DNA from: JAAYCI01 sp031551695
GTDB taxonomy: Bacteria; Bacillota; Clostridia; Oscillospirales; Ruminococcaceae
Assembly (NCBI GenBank): GCA_031551695.1
Contig: JAVBNG010000016.1
Coordinates: 1 to 64,000, forward strand
DNA length: 64,000 nt
Reading direction: 5' to 3'
In this document: positions 26,810-36,003 of the stretch, one piece after another
How positions within the stretch are numbered: position 1 is the first letter of the stretch
Layout: the number at the start of each line of letters is the position of its first letter
The notes under the pieces: generated by a model
Told to the model about the DNA's origin: nothing
The model's database searches: none
Seen by the model: the letters and a program-made list of their open reading frames with translations, nothing else
Program-made: the position numbers and the translations under genes

Positions 26810-28009
26810 ATGAAAAAATGGATCAGCCTGCTGATGGCGGTGATGATGGCGGCCTTTTGCGTGGCCGGGCTTGCCGCATGCAGCAAAGACGAAGAAGACA
26901 GCGGCACCGAGGTGATGGGCGAGGTGCAGGCGGCCCAAAGCCAAAGTGCGGAAGAACCCGCCGCACCCGGCGTTACAGACGCGGCTTTTCTCACCGGACT
27001 GAAAAAGGGCGACGATTATCCGGAAGGCAAGCGCATCACCGCGGTAATGGTGAACAACCTGGCTAAAGCGCGGGCGTACCCCGTGCGCGGCCTTTCCGAT
27101 GCGCAGGTGCTGGTGGAAATTGAGGCAAACGCCAAAATCACCCGCTTTATGGCGCTGTACGATGACTACGAAAAAATCCCGAAGGTGGGGCAGATTCGCT
27201 CTGCCCGCGAGCAGTTTTTCCAACTCATCCTGCCCTACCAGGCGTTTTTTGTGCACGATGGCCCGGCCGAATGGACCGAGCCCGTGAACATCATGATGGA
27301 AAACTATGACTACGGCAACCTGGACCTGAACCCGAACGTGGTAAACATGTGGAAGGAGCCGGCCCCCGGCGCCAGCGTGGAATATACCGAGTTCAGCGAC
27401 GGTGGGGCCATTACGGACGCCGTGAACAATGGCATGGACCCGAGCCACCCTTATAATAGCCCCATGTTCAACTTCACGCCCTACAATGAAGAGCCCTATA
27501 TGCCAACCGGCGGCACCACGGACAAACTGGCCATCAACCACACGCCGGGCTACACTACAGATTTCGAGTATGATGCCGGCAGCAAAGAATATAAAATGAG
27601 CATGTTCTCCACCGCAACCGGTACAGTGGACCCCACCATCGACGCCAACAACAACAAACAGCTGGCCTTCACCAACGTGGTGGCCCTGTACGCCACCTTT
27701 GGCATGTACCCGGACACCGGCGCCGAAGCCCTGCCGAAAATCAACTTTGGCGGCGGCCCGGGCTACATTTTCACCAACGGCGGCTACGAGTTCGTCATTT
27801 GGGAAAAGGGCTCGCCGGACGCACCCATCCACATCTACCGCAACGATGAGGCGGGAACGGAAGTACAGCTGAACCCCGGCAAGACCTACCTTGCCATTGT
27901 GAACGACCAGAACTTCGAGGATTTCCACTACAGCGTGGTGGAAGGCACCGTGGGTGAAAACTTCGAGGGCGAAGGCGTTGTAAACGAAGGCGAAGTGGAC
28001 ATCGACTAG
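26810..28009 (+). CDS. DUF3048 family lipoprotein, copy 1
   Basis: 399 residues. Lipoprotein signal (MKKWISLLMAVMMAAFCVAG, lipobox LAAC with cysteine at about 25). The DUF3048 domain starts near residue 65 (ITAVMVNNLAKARAYPVRGL) and holds the family block ITRFMALYDDYEKIPKVGQI followed by RSAREQF; the C-terminal DUF3048_C region has LNPGKTYLAIVND. The biochemical role of YerB-type proteins is not established; they are surface lipoproteins of Firmicutes. First of three tandem paralogs. Confidence 0.88.
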   Translation: MKKWISLLMAVMMAAFCVAGLAACSKDEEDSGTEVMGEVQAAQSQSAEEPAAPGVTDAAFLTGLKKGDDYPEGKRITAVMVNNLAKARAYPVRGLSDAQVLVEIEANAKITRFMALYDDYEKIPKVGQIRSAREQFFQLILPYQAFFVHDGPAEWTEPVNIMMENYDYGNLDLNPNVVNMWKEPAPGASVEYTEFSDGGAITDAVNNGMDPSHPYNSPMFNFTPYNEEPYMPTGGTTDKLAINHTPGYTTDFEYDAGSKEYKMSMFSTATGTVDPTIDANNNKQLAFTNVVALYATFGMYPDTGAEALPKINFGGGPGYIFTNGGYEFVIWEKGSPDAPIHIYRNDEAGTEVQLNPGKTYLAIVNDQNFEDFHYSVVEGTVGENFEGEGVVNEGEVDID

Positions 28010-28025
28010 CAGGAAAGCAAACAGA

Positions 28026-28060
28026 CCGGCCCGCGCTGTGCATGCAGGCGGGCCGGATTT
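28026..28060 (+). terminator. Hairpin between DUF3048 copies 1 and 2
   Basis: CCGGCCCGC (28026-28034) and GCGGGCCGG (28048-28056) pair perfectly, followed by ATTTTGG. The T-run is short, so it may act as a partial terminator or an mRNA stabiliser between the paralogs. Confidence 0.5.
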
Positions 28061-28076
28061 TGGCGAAAAGGCGGTG

Positions 28077-29426
28077 ATGAACACGCACTGGGCAAAAAAA
28101 ACACGGTGGCTGCTGGCGGCTTTGCTAGCCGTGCTGCTGTTCATCTGCGCCGCCTGCGGGCAGGCGCAGGAATCCAGCGGCACCTCTGTGCAGGCCCCGG
28201 CCTCTTCCTCCAGCGCCCCCGCTGAAAAGGAACCCGAACCGCAGCCGGCGTCCACCAGCAAGGTGGAATACCTTACCGGCCTGCCCAAGGGCGATGACTA
28301 CCCCGAAGGCCAGCGCATCGGCGCCGTGATGGTGAACAACATTGCCGTGTGCCGCCCGCTTTCAGGGCTCTCCGAGGCGGATGTCCTGGTGGAAGCCAAG
28401 GTGGAGGGCGGCATCACCCGCTTTATGGCTTTGTACAAAGACTATAAAACCATTCCGCGCGTGGGGCCGGTGCGCTCCTCGCGGGACCAGTTTTTCCAGC
28501 TTTTGCTGCCCTCCTACGGCTTTTTGGTGCACATCGGCGAAAGCGTGGTGCAGCGGGAATACCGGCAGAACTGGGATTATTCCGAGTTTGACATCGACGG
28601 CGACTTCACCGGCGACATTGTGGCGTGGGACAAAGACCGCCGCGCCGCCGGTTTTGCCCAGGAACACACCGCATACACCGACGGCGGGCTAATCTCCGCC
28701 CATGTGGAAAGCGCCGATTTGGATGACCGGCGAACTTACAACAGTTCATTTTTCAATTTCCACGCCCCCACGGCCCCCGCTTTTGTGCCCACAGACAGCG
28801 ATGTGCTGCACACCGGCAGCGCCGCGGAGGTGGAGATTATCCACTCGCCGAACTACACCACCTATTTTACCTACAACACCGAGGCCCACCTGTACGAAAT
28901 GAGCATGTACAACCTTGAGACCAAGCTTGTAGAACCCACAGTGGACGAGGGCAGCGGCCGGCGTCTGGCCTTTGAAAACGTGATTGTGGCCTTTGCCGGC
29001 ATGGAGGCCTATACCGGCCACGAGGACAAAGACCTGCAGAAAGTGACGTTCGGCCAGGGTGTCGGCGTTTACTTTACCGAGGGCGCCTTCATGCCCATCA
29101 TGTGGAAAAAGGAAGGCCCGCAGGACCCCCTCCGCATTTACGAAATCAGCGGCGACGGCAAGCAGGTGGAAGTGAACCCTGGCAAAAGCTATCTGGCGCT
29201 GGTGGATGAAGACGAGTGGAGCGGCTTCTGGACGAAGGTTTACGGCAACGGCCAGCCCCGGGAGGGCACGTCTGCCGCCGGGCCGGGCAGCGGCGCCGGC
29301 GGGGCCCCAAGCAGCGAAAGCGGCAGCGCCGCAGGCGGCCAGGCCACCGGCGGCGGGGAAGACGAAACCGCTGAAAGCGGTCCCATGTCGGCGTCGGATA
29401 TCTCCGACGCAGCCAAATCGGCCTAG
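28077..29426 (+). CDS. DUF3048 family lipoprotein, copy 2
   Basis: 449 residues from the ATG at 28077; upstream in-frame starts lie inside the hairpin and lack a ribosome site. Lipobox CAAC (cysteine about residue 22), a serine/proline/glutamate linker, then IGAVMVNNIAVCRPLSGLSE, ITRFMALYKDYKTIPRVGPV with RSSRDQF, and the C-terminal VNPGKSYLALVDED. The extra length is a C-terminal tail of about 65 residues rich in glycine, serine and alanine (SGAGGAPSSESGSAAGG). Clearly paralogous to copies 1 and 3. Confidence 0.88.
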   Translation: MNTHWAKKTRWLLAALLAVLLFICAACGQAQESSGTSVQAPASSSSAPAEKEPEPQPASTSKVEYLTGLPKGDDYPEGQRIGAVMVNNIAVCRPLSGLSEADVLVEAKVEGGITRFMALYKDYKTIPRVGPVRSSRDQFFQLLLPSYGFLVHIGESVVQREYRQNWDYSEFDIDGDFTGDIVAWDKDRRAAGFAQEHTAYTDGGLISAHVESADLDDRRTYNSSFFNFHAPTAPAFVPTDSDVLHTGSAAEVEIIHSPNYTTYFTYNTEAHLYEMSMYNLETKLVEPTVDEGSGRRLAFENVIVAFAGMEAYTGHEDKDLQKVTFGQGVGVYFTEGAFMPIMWKKEGPQDPLRIYEISGDGKQVEVNPGKSYLALVDEDEWSGFWTKVYGNGQPREGTSAAGPGSGAGGAPSSESGSAAGGQATGGGEDETAESGPMSASDISDAAKSA

Positions 29427-29478
29427 TGGCGCAATCAATTGAATTTTACGGATGTATTGTCCGTTTTCTGGAGAAAGT

Positions 29479-30651
29479 ATGTTAAAACGGTTGGCAGCAT
29501 TGATACTGGCCCTGTTGCTGGCAGGGGCCTTGGCCGGGTGTGGCATTTTGCCAAACCCGGCAACGGAGCTGGCTGCCTCGGCATCGTCTTCTGCCGCCGA
29601 GGCGGTGAGCGCGCAGGAGGAAAGCGGAGTGGTATCCTCCCAAAGCACCGCCCCGGCGGCAAGCGGCGATGCCGGGCAGGCGCTTGCGCCTTTGCCCGTT
29701 ACGCCACAGGGCCAAAGCCCGCTGACGGGCTTGCCCGCACCGGAGGGCATGGCGGACGGCCAGCGCCCGGTGGCCGTGATGGTTGCCAACGACGATCGGG
29801 GCATGCCCCAGCGCGGCCTGGCGGCGGCGGACGTGGTGGTGGAAATGCTGACGGAGGGCGGCGTGACACGGCTGATGGCCCTGTACACCGACTACCGCGC
29901 TTTGCCCCAGGTGGGCCCTGTGCGCAGCACGCGGGACCAGTTTTTGCAAATCGCCATTCCGCAAAACGCCATCATGGCCAGCATCGGCGGCTCCATTTAC
30001 GCCGACAACCTCGTCAGCGTGCTGAATTACCGCGGCGTGGACGGCATCCGCCTCGGCAGCACGTCCTTTTGGTTCGACGAAGCCCGCAGCCTGCCGAAAC
30101 CCGGCGGCAAGCTGAACGAGTATTGCTTTTTTACCGACGCGGGCCTTTTGTGGGCAGGCATGGAGGCCACGGACGTGCAACCCACCGGCGAAGTGCGCGA
30201 CATGTTCCGCTTTGCGGCCAAAGCCGCCAAGGAAGGCACCGAGGCCGGGGTTATTAACTGTGTGTACTCCGGCACGGCGAATTCCGGCTTCAAGCTGAGC
30301 GAAAAAGACGGCCTTTACAAAAAATACATTTTTGGCAATAAACACAAGGATGAAGACGGCTCGCGGCTTTCCTACACCAATGTTGTAATGCTGTATTGCG
30401 ATATTGGCCTGAAGCCGGACGGCCTGCTGACGGAATTTGACTTTGACAAGGGCGGCACCGGCGTGTATTTCAATGCCGGGAACGCCACGCCCATCACCTG
30501 GCAAAAGCACGGCGTGCAGGCCCAATTGCACCTGTTTGACGAGCAGGGCAGCGAGTTGGAAATACAGCCCGGCAAAACCTTCGTCGGTTTTTTGCCCACG
30601 GGCACAGAAAACGCCCTCACATGGTCCGCGCGGGAAGCGGAAGAAGGGTAG
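29479..30651 (+). CDS. DUF3048 family lipoprotein, copy 3
   Basis: 390 residues, TGGAGA upstream of the ATG. Lipobox LAGC (cysteine about residue 20), a long alanine/serine linker, then PVAVMVANDDRGMPQRGLAA, VTRLMALYTDYRALPQVGPV with RSTRDQF, and the C-terminal IQPGKTFVGFLP. It is the most diverged of the three; the VNN of copies 1 and 2 is VAN here. A strong terminator follows (30656-30695), closing the cluster. Confidence 0.88.
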   Translation: MLKRLAALILALLLAGALAGCGILPNPATELAASASSSAAEAVSAQEESGVVSSQSTAPAASGDAGQALAPLPVTPQGQSPLTGLPAPEGMADGQRPVAVMVANDDRGMPQRGLAAADVVVEMLTEGGVTRLMALYTDYRALPQVGPVRSTRDQFLQIAIPQNAIMASIGGSIYADNLVSVLNYRGVDGIRLGSTSFWFDEARSLPKPGGKLNEYCFFTDAGLLWAGMEATDVQPTGEVRDMFRFAAKAAKEGTEAGVINCVYSGTANSGFKLSEKDGLYKKYIFGNKHKDEDGSRLSYTNVVMLYCDIGLKPDGLLTEFDFDKGGTGVYFNAGNATPITWQKHGVQAQLHLFDEQGSELEIQPGKTFVGFLPTGTENALTWSAREAEEG

Positions 30652-30655
30652 ACAT

Positions 30656-30695
30656 AAAAAACCGCCGTTTTGGTAACACAAAACGGCGGTTTTTT
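30656..30695 (+). terminator. Strong terminator closing the DUF3048 cluster
   Basis: AAAACCGCCGTTTT pairs perfectly with AAAACGGCGGTTTT across the eight-base loop GGTAACAC, with T-runs suitable on both strands. Confidence 0.9.
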
Positions 30696-30719
30696 CTCCA
30701 AACTTTCACCATATCTTAA

Positions 30720-30748
30720 TTGAAAACGACTTCTTATTCGCTTATACT
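30720..30748 (+). promoter_or_regulatory. Sigma-A promoter of the ABC/FtsX operon
   Basis: TTGAAA (30720-30725), 17-base spacer, TATACT (30743-30748). An AT-rich run follows; the leader to the ATG at 30842 is about 85 nt. Confidence 0.75.
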
Positions 30749-30841
30749 ATATAAGTACGTCTAAATATAAGTATTATATAGGACGGTCGAAAAGGGCGTG
30801 TTTGACGCACTTGTTTTGCCGTTCCAAAAAGCGAGGCTTCG

Positions 30842-31546
30842 ATGGATGGGTTTGTCCGGTTTGAAAATGTAGAAAAAGTATACGGCAGCGGCGACGTGGC
30901 CGTGCGCGCTTTGCACGGCGCTTCCTTTGACATAAGCGAGGGCGAGATCTGCGTGATCGTAGGGCAAAGCGGCGCGGGCAAAACCACGCTGCTGAACATC
31001 CTTGGCGGCATGGACACCCTGTCCTCCGGCAAGGTGTATTTGGCAAACGAGGAAGTGAGCGCCTACAACAAGCGACGCCTTGCCACCTACCGCCGCGAGG
31101 ATGTGGGCTTTGTCTTCCAGTTTTACAACCTCATTCCGAACCTGACGGCGCTTGAAAATGTGGAGATTGCCTCCCAGCTTACAAAGTCGCCCATGCCGCC
31201 GGAGGAAGTGCTGGCGGACGTGGGCCTTGCCGAGCGCATGAGCAATTTCCCGTCGCAGCTTTCCGGAGGCGAGCAGCAGCGCGTGGCCATTGCCCGCGCC
31301 CTTGCCAAAAAGCCGAAACTGCTGCTGTGCGACGAACCCACCGGCGCCCTGGACTACAGCACCGGCAAGGCCATTTTGAAACTGCTGCAGGAGCAAAGTC
31401 GCCAAAACGGCATGACGGTGGTCATTATCACGCATAACTCCGCCCTCACCGCCATGGCGGACAGGGTGATCAAAATAAAAAACGGCACCGTGGCCTATGA
31501 AAAGGTGAATGAAAACATTGTGCCTGTGGAAGAGATAGAATGGTAA
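30842..31546 (+). CDS. ABC transporter ATP-binding protein (MacB/LolD type)
   Basis: 234 residues, standard length. Walker A GQSGAGKTT (about 41-49), FVFQFYNLIPNLTALENVE (Q-loop), signature LSGGEQQRVAIARAL (about 140-154), Walker B LLLCDEPTGALD (about 160-171) and VVIITHNSAL (H-loop). This is the type VII (MacB/LolD/FtsE-like) subfamily, which drives mechanical work by FtsX-fold permeases rather than membrane transport. It overlaps the following permease gene by 7 bp. Confidence 0.93.
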   Translation: MDGFVRFENVEKVYGSGDVAVRALHGASFDISEGEICVIVGQSGAGKTTLLNILGGMDTLSSGKVYLANEEVSAYNKRRLATYRREDVGFVFQFYNLIPNLTALENVEIASQLTKSPMPPEEVLADVGLAERMSNFPSQLSGGEQQRVAIARALAKKPKLLLCDEPTGALDYSTGKAILKLLQEQSRQNGMTVVIITHNSALTAMADRVIKIKNGTVAYEKVNENIVPVEEIEW

Positions 31547-34500
31547 ACGACAACCGCAACCCGGTAAAACGGACTTATCACCGCGCCGAAGGCGTGGCTG
31601 CCGCGCCGCCGCCCACAGGGGCGGACCCCAGTGAAGGCGTGGCTGCCGCGCCGCCGCCGGCTGCGGCAAAGCCCCGCACAATGCCACAACCCCGCCGGAA
31701 AAAAAAGGTATCCGCCCAGGCAAAGGTGCGAAAAGCCGCGCGCGCAGGGGCGCGCGGCTCGGCCTGGAGCAAAAACAAACGGCGGGAAATCACCGGTTCC
31801 CTTGGCCGGTTTTTTGCCATTTTCGCCATCATCGCACTGGGCGTGGGCTTTTTTTGCGGCCTGAAGGTGACAAAAAGCGCCATGCTGAAAACCGGCGACA
31901 TCTACCTTGAGGGCGCCAATTTTTACGACTACCGCCTTGTTTCCACTTTGGGCCTTGTGGAGGAAGACGCCGAAGCGATGGCGGCGGTGCCCGGCATCGA
32001 GTACGCCGAGGTGGCCGTGACGGCCGACTTTCTGGCAAACACCGACGAGGCCGAAGGGCTGGCCATCCGCGCCCACACCCTAACAAAAAATATCAACAAG
32101 CTGAACATCGTTTCCGGCCGCGCACCCACGGCGGCAAACGAATGCGTGGTGGACGCGGCCTTTTTTACGGACAAAATCGTCGGCAAAACCATCAGGCTGG
32201 CACCGTCCAACGACAGCGACACCTTCGACATGTTCAAATACAAGGAGTACACCGTCACCGGCCTTGCCGATTCCCCTTGTTACCTGAACGCGGAGCGCGG
32301 CACCACCGACCTTGCCGGCGGCGCCGTGGACGCCTTCGCCTACATCCCCGCCGCCGGGTTCAACACGGACTACTACACCGAGGCGTATTTGACCTTTACG
32401 GAAAAGGAACCCATTTTTTCCGACGCCTACAGCGACCTGGAACGCGGTATGGAAAAACCCGTGACAGCGGCTTTTGATGAGCGGGCGGAGATCCGCTACG
32501 ACAATATTATGGACGAGGCGGACACCGAATTGGCCGACGCGGAAAAAGAGTACGCCGACGGTGAAAAGGAATACAAAGAAGAGCGCGCCAAGGCCGAAAA
32601 AAAGCTGGCCGACGCCTGGGTGGAATTGCAGGACGCCGACCGGCAGATCCGCGAAAACGAGCAAAAGCTGATCGACGGCCAAAAGAAGCTGGAAGACGCG
32701 GAAGCCACGTTCCAAAACGGCTATGCGGGGCTCACCTCCGGCCAGCAGCAATATGACGCCGCCAAGGCCCAGGCCCAGGCGGAACTGGACGCCGCCCAAA
32801 GCACCATCGACAACCAGCGCGCCGAGGTGGACGCGGGCCTTGCCCAAATGGCGGGCATCCCCGGCGCCGAACAAACGGAGCAATACGCCCAGCTGAAAGC
32901 GGCCGAGGCCGCGCTAAACGCCGGCCAGGCCGAGCTTGATGCCAAAAAGCAGGCCGCGGCGGAGCAGTTTGCCGCCACGGAGGCACAGCTTGGCAGCGCG
33001 GCCACCACCATCAACAACGCGGCAACAGAAATTGCCGAGGGGCAAAAGGAACTGGAAGACGGCCGCGTGAAGCTGGCCGACGCCAAGGCGCAATACGCCG
33101 ACGGCTTGGCCGAGTATGAGGACGGCAAGGCCGAGGCCGAAGAGGAGTTCCAGAAGGCTGAAAACAAGCTGGCCGACGCGCGCCAAAAAATTGACGACGC
33201 GCGCAAGGAAGTGGACGACATCGACCCGGCCACCACCTATGTGCTGGGGCGCGACACCAACACCGGCTACGTCTCCTTCGACAACGACTCCTCCATCGTA
33301 GACGGCATTGCACGTGTGTTCCCCGTGTTTTTCTTTCTGGTGGCGGCGCTGGTGTGCATCACCACCATGACGCGCATGGTGGAGGAACAGCGCACACAGA
33401 TCGGCACGCTGAAGGCCCTCGGCTACTCCAACGGCTCCATCATGTGGAAATATATATCCTATTCCGGCCTTGCCGCCGTTTTGGCCACGGCGGTGGGCTT
33501 TGTGGGCGGGTCCATTTTGTTCCCGTGGGCCATTTGGCAGGCCTACGGCATGTTGTATGACTTCGCCTCCCTCTCCTTCTTCTTCGACCCGCTGCTTGCC
33601 GCCATCTCGCTGTTGGGCGCGCTGCTGTGCAGCGCCGGGGCCACGTGGGTGGCCTGCCGCAATGAACTTGCCGAAACCCCCGCCGAGCTGATGCGTCCCC
33701 GCGCGCCAAAGGCGGGCAAGCGTATTTTCCTCGAGCGGATGCCCTTCATTTGGAAGCGGCTCGGCTTTTTGCGAAAGGTGACCGTCCGCAATATTTTCCG
33801 CTATAAAAAGCGGCTGTTCATGATGTTGCTGGGCATCGGCGGCTGCACGGCGCTGGTGCTGGCGGGCTTCGGCATCCGTGATTCCATCTCCGGCCTTGCC
33901 GATTTCCAGTACGACACCATCATGAAATACGACTACGACATCAAATTCTCGAAAAACAAGGCCGAGGCGGCGCGGGAACAATTTGCCGAGCAAAACGACG
34001 ATATCTTGACGAACTGCGTGTTCTACGCCGGCGACACGCTGGACGTGTTCACCACCGGCTCCACAAAGACGGCTGCCGTCATCGCCACGGACGACCCGAA
34101 TATCACCACCCTCATCGACCTGCACATGGACGGCGAAACCGTTCCCTGGCCGGGCGAGGGCGAAGTGGTGGTGACGGAAAAGCTGGCAAACGCCGCGGGC
34201 GTTGGCATTGGGGATGAGATCACCGCCAAGGTAAGCGACACGCTGCAGGCGTCCTTCACCGTAAGCGGCATTTGCGAGAACTACGTGTACAGCTACCTGT
34301 ACATGACCGGCGGCACCTACGCCGACAAGCTGCAAGAGGCCCCGCTGTACGAAAACGCCTTCGCCACCACCGGCAGCGAGGACGTGCACGCCGCGGCCGC
34401 CGAGCTTTTGGGCGAAAGCGGCGTGGCCAATGTGAGCATTGTGGCCGACACCCGCACCCAGGTGGGCAATATGATGCAAAGCCTTGACTCCATCGTGATT

Positions 34501-34884
34501 TTGGTCATCGGCTGCGCGGCGGCGCTGGCCTTCGTGGTGCTGTTCAATTTGTCCAATATCAACATCACCGAGCGCGTGCGCGAAATTGCCACCATCAAGG
34601 TGCTGGGCTTTTACCCGAACGAGGTGGGCTCCTACGTCTTCCGCGAGAACTTTGTGCTGGCGGCCATGGGTGCCGTGGTGGGCCTGCCGCTGGGGGTGCT
34701 GCTGCTGGAGTTCATTATGACGCAGATTACCGTGGATTTCGTCACTTTCCGCACAAACATCCACTGGCAAAGCTATGTGTACGCCCTGGTGGCCACCTTC
34801 GCCTTCACCTTCATCGTGGATTTGTTCATGCGCAGAAAGCTGGATAAAATCAACATGGCGGAGTCATTAAAATCTGTGGAATAG
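31540..34884 (+). CDS. Giant FtsX-family ABC permease with outside coiled-coil domain
   Basis: 1114 residues. A basic, disordered N-terminus (1-85) contains the unit EGVAAAPPP twice. TM1 is at about 95-115, followed by a large outside domain. Residues about 325-560 are a long heptad-rich coiled coil (EKEYADGEKEYKEE, KKLADAWVELQDA, QAELDAKKQAAAEQFAATE). Three FtsX-type helices lie at about 590-720, with a second outside domain and three helices at about 990-1100. This two-module FtsX layout with a coiled coil is common in Firmicutes and suggests an envelope-spanning machine that acts on peptidoglycan, lipid or peptide. Co-translated with its ATPase. Confidence 0.85.
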   Translation: MVNDNRNPVKRTYHRAEGVAAAPPPTGADPSEGVAAAPPPAAAKPRTMPQPRRKKKVSAQAKVRKAARAGARGSAWSKNKRREITGSLGRFFAIFAIIALGVGFFCGLKVTKSAMLKTGDIYLEGANFYDYRLVSTLGLVEEDAEAMAAVPGIEYAEVAVTADFLANTDEAEGLAIRAHTLTKNINKLNIVSGRAPTAANECVVDAAFFTDKIVGKTIRLAPSNDSDTFDMFKYKEYTVTGLADSPCYLNAERGTTDLAGGAVDAFAYIPAAGFNTDYYTEAYLTFTEKEPIFSDAYSDLERGMEKPVTAAFDERAEIRYDNIMDEADTELADAEKEYADGEKEYKEERAKAEKKLADAWVELQDADRQIRENEQKLIDGQKKLEDAEATFQNGYAGLTSGQQQYDAAKAQAQAELDAAQSTIDNQRAEVDAGLAQMAGIPGAEQTEQYAQLKAAEAALNAGQAELDAKKQAAAEQFAATEAQLGSAATTINNAATEIAEGQKELEDGRVKLADAKAQYADGLAEYEDGKAEAEEEFQKAENKLADARQKIDDARKEVDDIDPATTYVLGRDTNTGYVSFDNDSSIVDGIARVFPVFFFLVAALVCITTMTRMVEEQRTQIGTLKALGYSNGSIMWKYISYSGLAAVLATAVGFVGGSILFPWAIWQAYGMLYDFASLSFFFDPLLAAISLLGALLCSAGATWVACRNELAETPAELMRPRAPKAGKRIFLERMPFIWKRLGFLRKVTVRNIFRYKKRLFMMLLGIGGCTALVLAGFGIRDSISGLADFQYDTIMKYDYDIKFSKNKAEAAREQFAEQNDDILTNCVFYAGDTLDVFTTGSTKTAAVIATDDPNITTLIDLHMDGETVPWPGEGEVVVTEKLANAAGVGIGDEITAKVSDTLQASFTVSGICENYVYSYLYMTGGTYADKLQEAPLYENAFATTGSEDVHAAAAELLGESGVANVSIVADTRTQVGNMMQSLDSIVILVIGCAAALAFVVLFNLSNINITERVREIATIKVLGFYPNEVGSYVFRENFVLAAMGAVVGLPLGVLLLEFIMTQITVDFVTFRTNIHWQSYVYALVATFAFTFIVDLFMRRKLDKINMAESLKSVE

Positions 34885-34910
34885 ACAAAAGTGCATGCAC
34901 ATTATGAGAC

Positions 34911-34951
34911 GCGGTCGCGTTACCGATGGATGGTGACGCGACGCTGTTTTT
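34911..34951 (+). terminator. Terminator of the ABC/FtsX operon
   Basis: GCGGTCGCGTTACC (34911-34924) pairs with GGTGACGCGACGC (about 34932-34944) with one bulge and one G-T pair, followed by TGTTTTT. Confidence 0.75.
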
Positions 34952-34962
34952 GTGATAAAGCA

Positions 34963-34992
34963 AACCAGCCACCCCGAAAGGGGTGACCGGTT
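34963..34992 (-). terminator. Hairpin at the 3' end of fba
   Basis: AACCAGCCACCCC (34963-34975) pairs with GGGGTGACCGGTT (34980-34992) across GAAA, with a small internal loop. On the minus strand it is followed by TTTGCTTTAT, making it a plausible terminator for the aldolase gene. Confidence 0.6.
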
Positions 34993-35025
34993 GTTCACAA
35001 ATGTTGAGGGCTATGCAGCCGCGGC

Positions 35026-35889
35026 CTAGGCTTTGCCCACGCTGCCGAACACCTCGAACTTTTCGCGCACGGTGGCTTTGATGGCTTCCACACCCGGGGC
35101 AAGCAGCTTGCGCGGGTCAAAGCCTTTGCCCTCGCGGTCCTTGCCCTCTTCAATGTACTTGCGGGTGGCCGCCGCGAAAGACAACTGGCACTCGGTGTTC
35201 ACATTGATCTTCGACACGCCGAGGCTGATGGCCTTCTGGATCATGTCCTGCGGGATGCCCGTGCCGCCGTGCAGCACCAGGGGCATGCCGCCGGTGATAT
35301 TATGGATTTTTTCCAGCGTGTCGAAGTCGAGGCCCTTCCAGTTCGGCGGGTACACGCCGTGGATATTGCCGATGCCCGCGGCCAAAAAGTCGATGCCGAG
35401 GTCCGCAATGCGCTTGCACTCGGCAGGGTCAGCCACTTCGCCGCCGCCCACAACGCCGTCTTCCTCGCCGCCGATGGCGCCCACTTCCGCCTCGATGGAA
35501 ACGCCCTTGTCGTGTGCCATCTTCACCAGTTCCGTGGTTTTGGCCACGTTTTCGTCAATGGGGTAGTGGCTGCCGTCGAACATGATGGAGGTGAAGCCCG
35601 CCGCCAGGCATTTTTTCGCGCCGTCGTAGGTGCCGTGGTCCAGGTGGGTAGCCACCGGCACGGTGATGCCGAGGGTTTTGTCCATGGCGTCCACCATGGC
35701 CACCACGGTCTCAAAGCCTGTCATATATTTGGCCGCGCCTTCGGAAACGCCCAAAATCACCGGGCTCCTCAGCTCTTCGGCCGTCAGCAGCACTGCCTTC
35801 GTCCACTCGAGGTTGTTGATGTTGATTTGCGCAACGGCGTAATGCCCGTCCCGCGCTTTCTCCAGCATGGCTTTTGCGTTTACTAGCAT
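35026..35889 (-). CDS. fba: Class II fructose-bisphosphate aldolase
   Basis: 287 residues, Zn-dependent glycolytic aldolase. The ATG at 35889 is set by GGAGGGCC upstream. HYAVAQININNLEWTKA, VPVATHLDHGTYDGAKKC (with the first zinc histidine and catalytic aspartate region), SIEAEVGAIGG, GNIHGVYP and VLHGGTGIPQDMIQKAI (zinc and phosphate sites) are all intact. It is a single gene with its own promoter. The tagatose-bisphosphate form is close in sequence, but the length and motifs favour FBP aldolase. Confidence 0.94.
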   Translation of the reverse strand: MLVNAKAMLEKARDGHYAVAQININNLEWTKAVLLTAEELRSPVILGVSEGAAKYMTGFETVVAMVDAMDKTLGITVPVATHLDHGTYDGAKKCLAAGFTSIMFDGSHYPIDENVAKTTELVKMAHDKGVSIEAEVGAIGGEEDGVVGGGEVADPAECKRIADLGIDFLAAGIGNIHGVYPPNWKGLDFDTLEKIHNITGGMPLVLHGGTGIPQDMIQKAISLGVSKINVNTECQLSFAAATRKYIEEGKDREGKGFDPRKLLAPGVEAIKATVREKFEVFGSVGKA

Positions 35890-35955
35890 GTCAGGCCCTC
35901 CATTTTTTTCGTTGTCGGCTCCTCCGGTTTGCCATGGATGCAAACGTCCAACCAA

Positions 35956-35984
35956 ATTATACAATAAGGGGTGTGCAAAAGCAA
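35956..35984 (-). promoter_or_regulatory. Candidate promoter of fba
   Basis: On the minus strand TTGCTT (35984-35979), 17-base spacer, perfect TATAAT (35961-35956). Leader of about 60 nt. Confidence 0.6.
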
Positions 35985-36003
35985 TGCGCGTGGCCGGGCG
36001 GCG

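Noticed and set aside
31896..31912. Extra match to ACATCTACCTT of the repeat
   Set aside because: It lies inside the FtsX permease coding frame, stops matching after 11 bases and lacks the second conserved strand.
32914..34770. Open frame of 618 codons on the minus strand opposite the FtsX permease
   Set aside because: Histidine-rich shadow frame with no recognisable domain; opposite strand is well supported.
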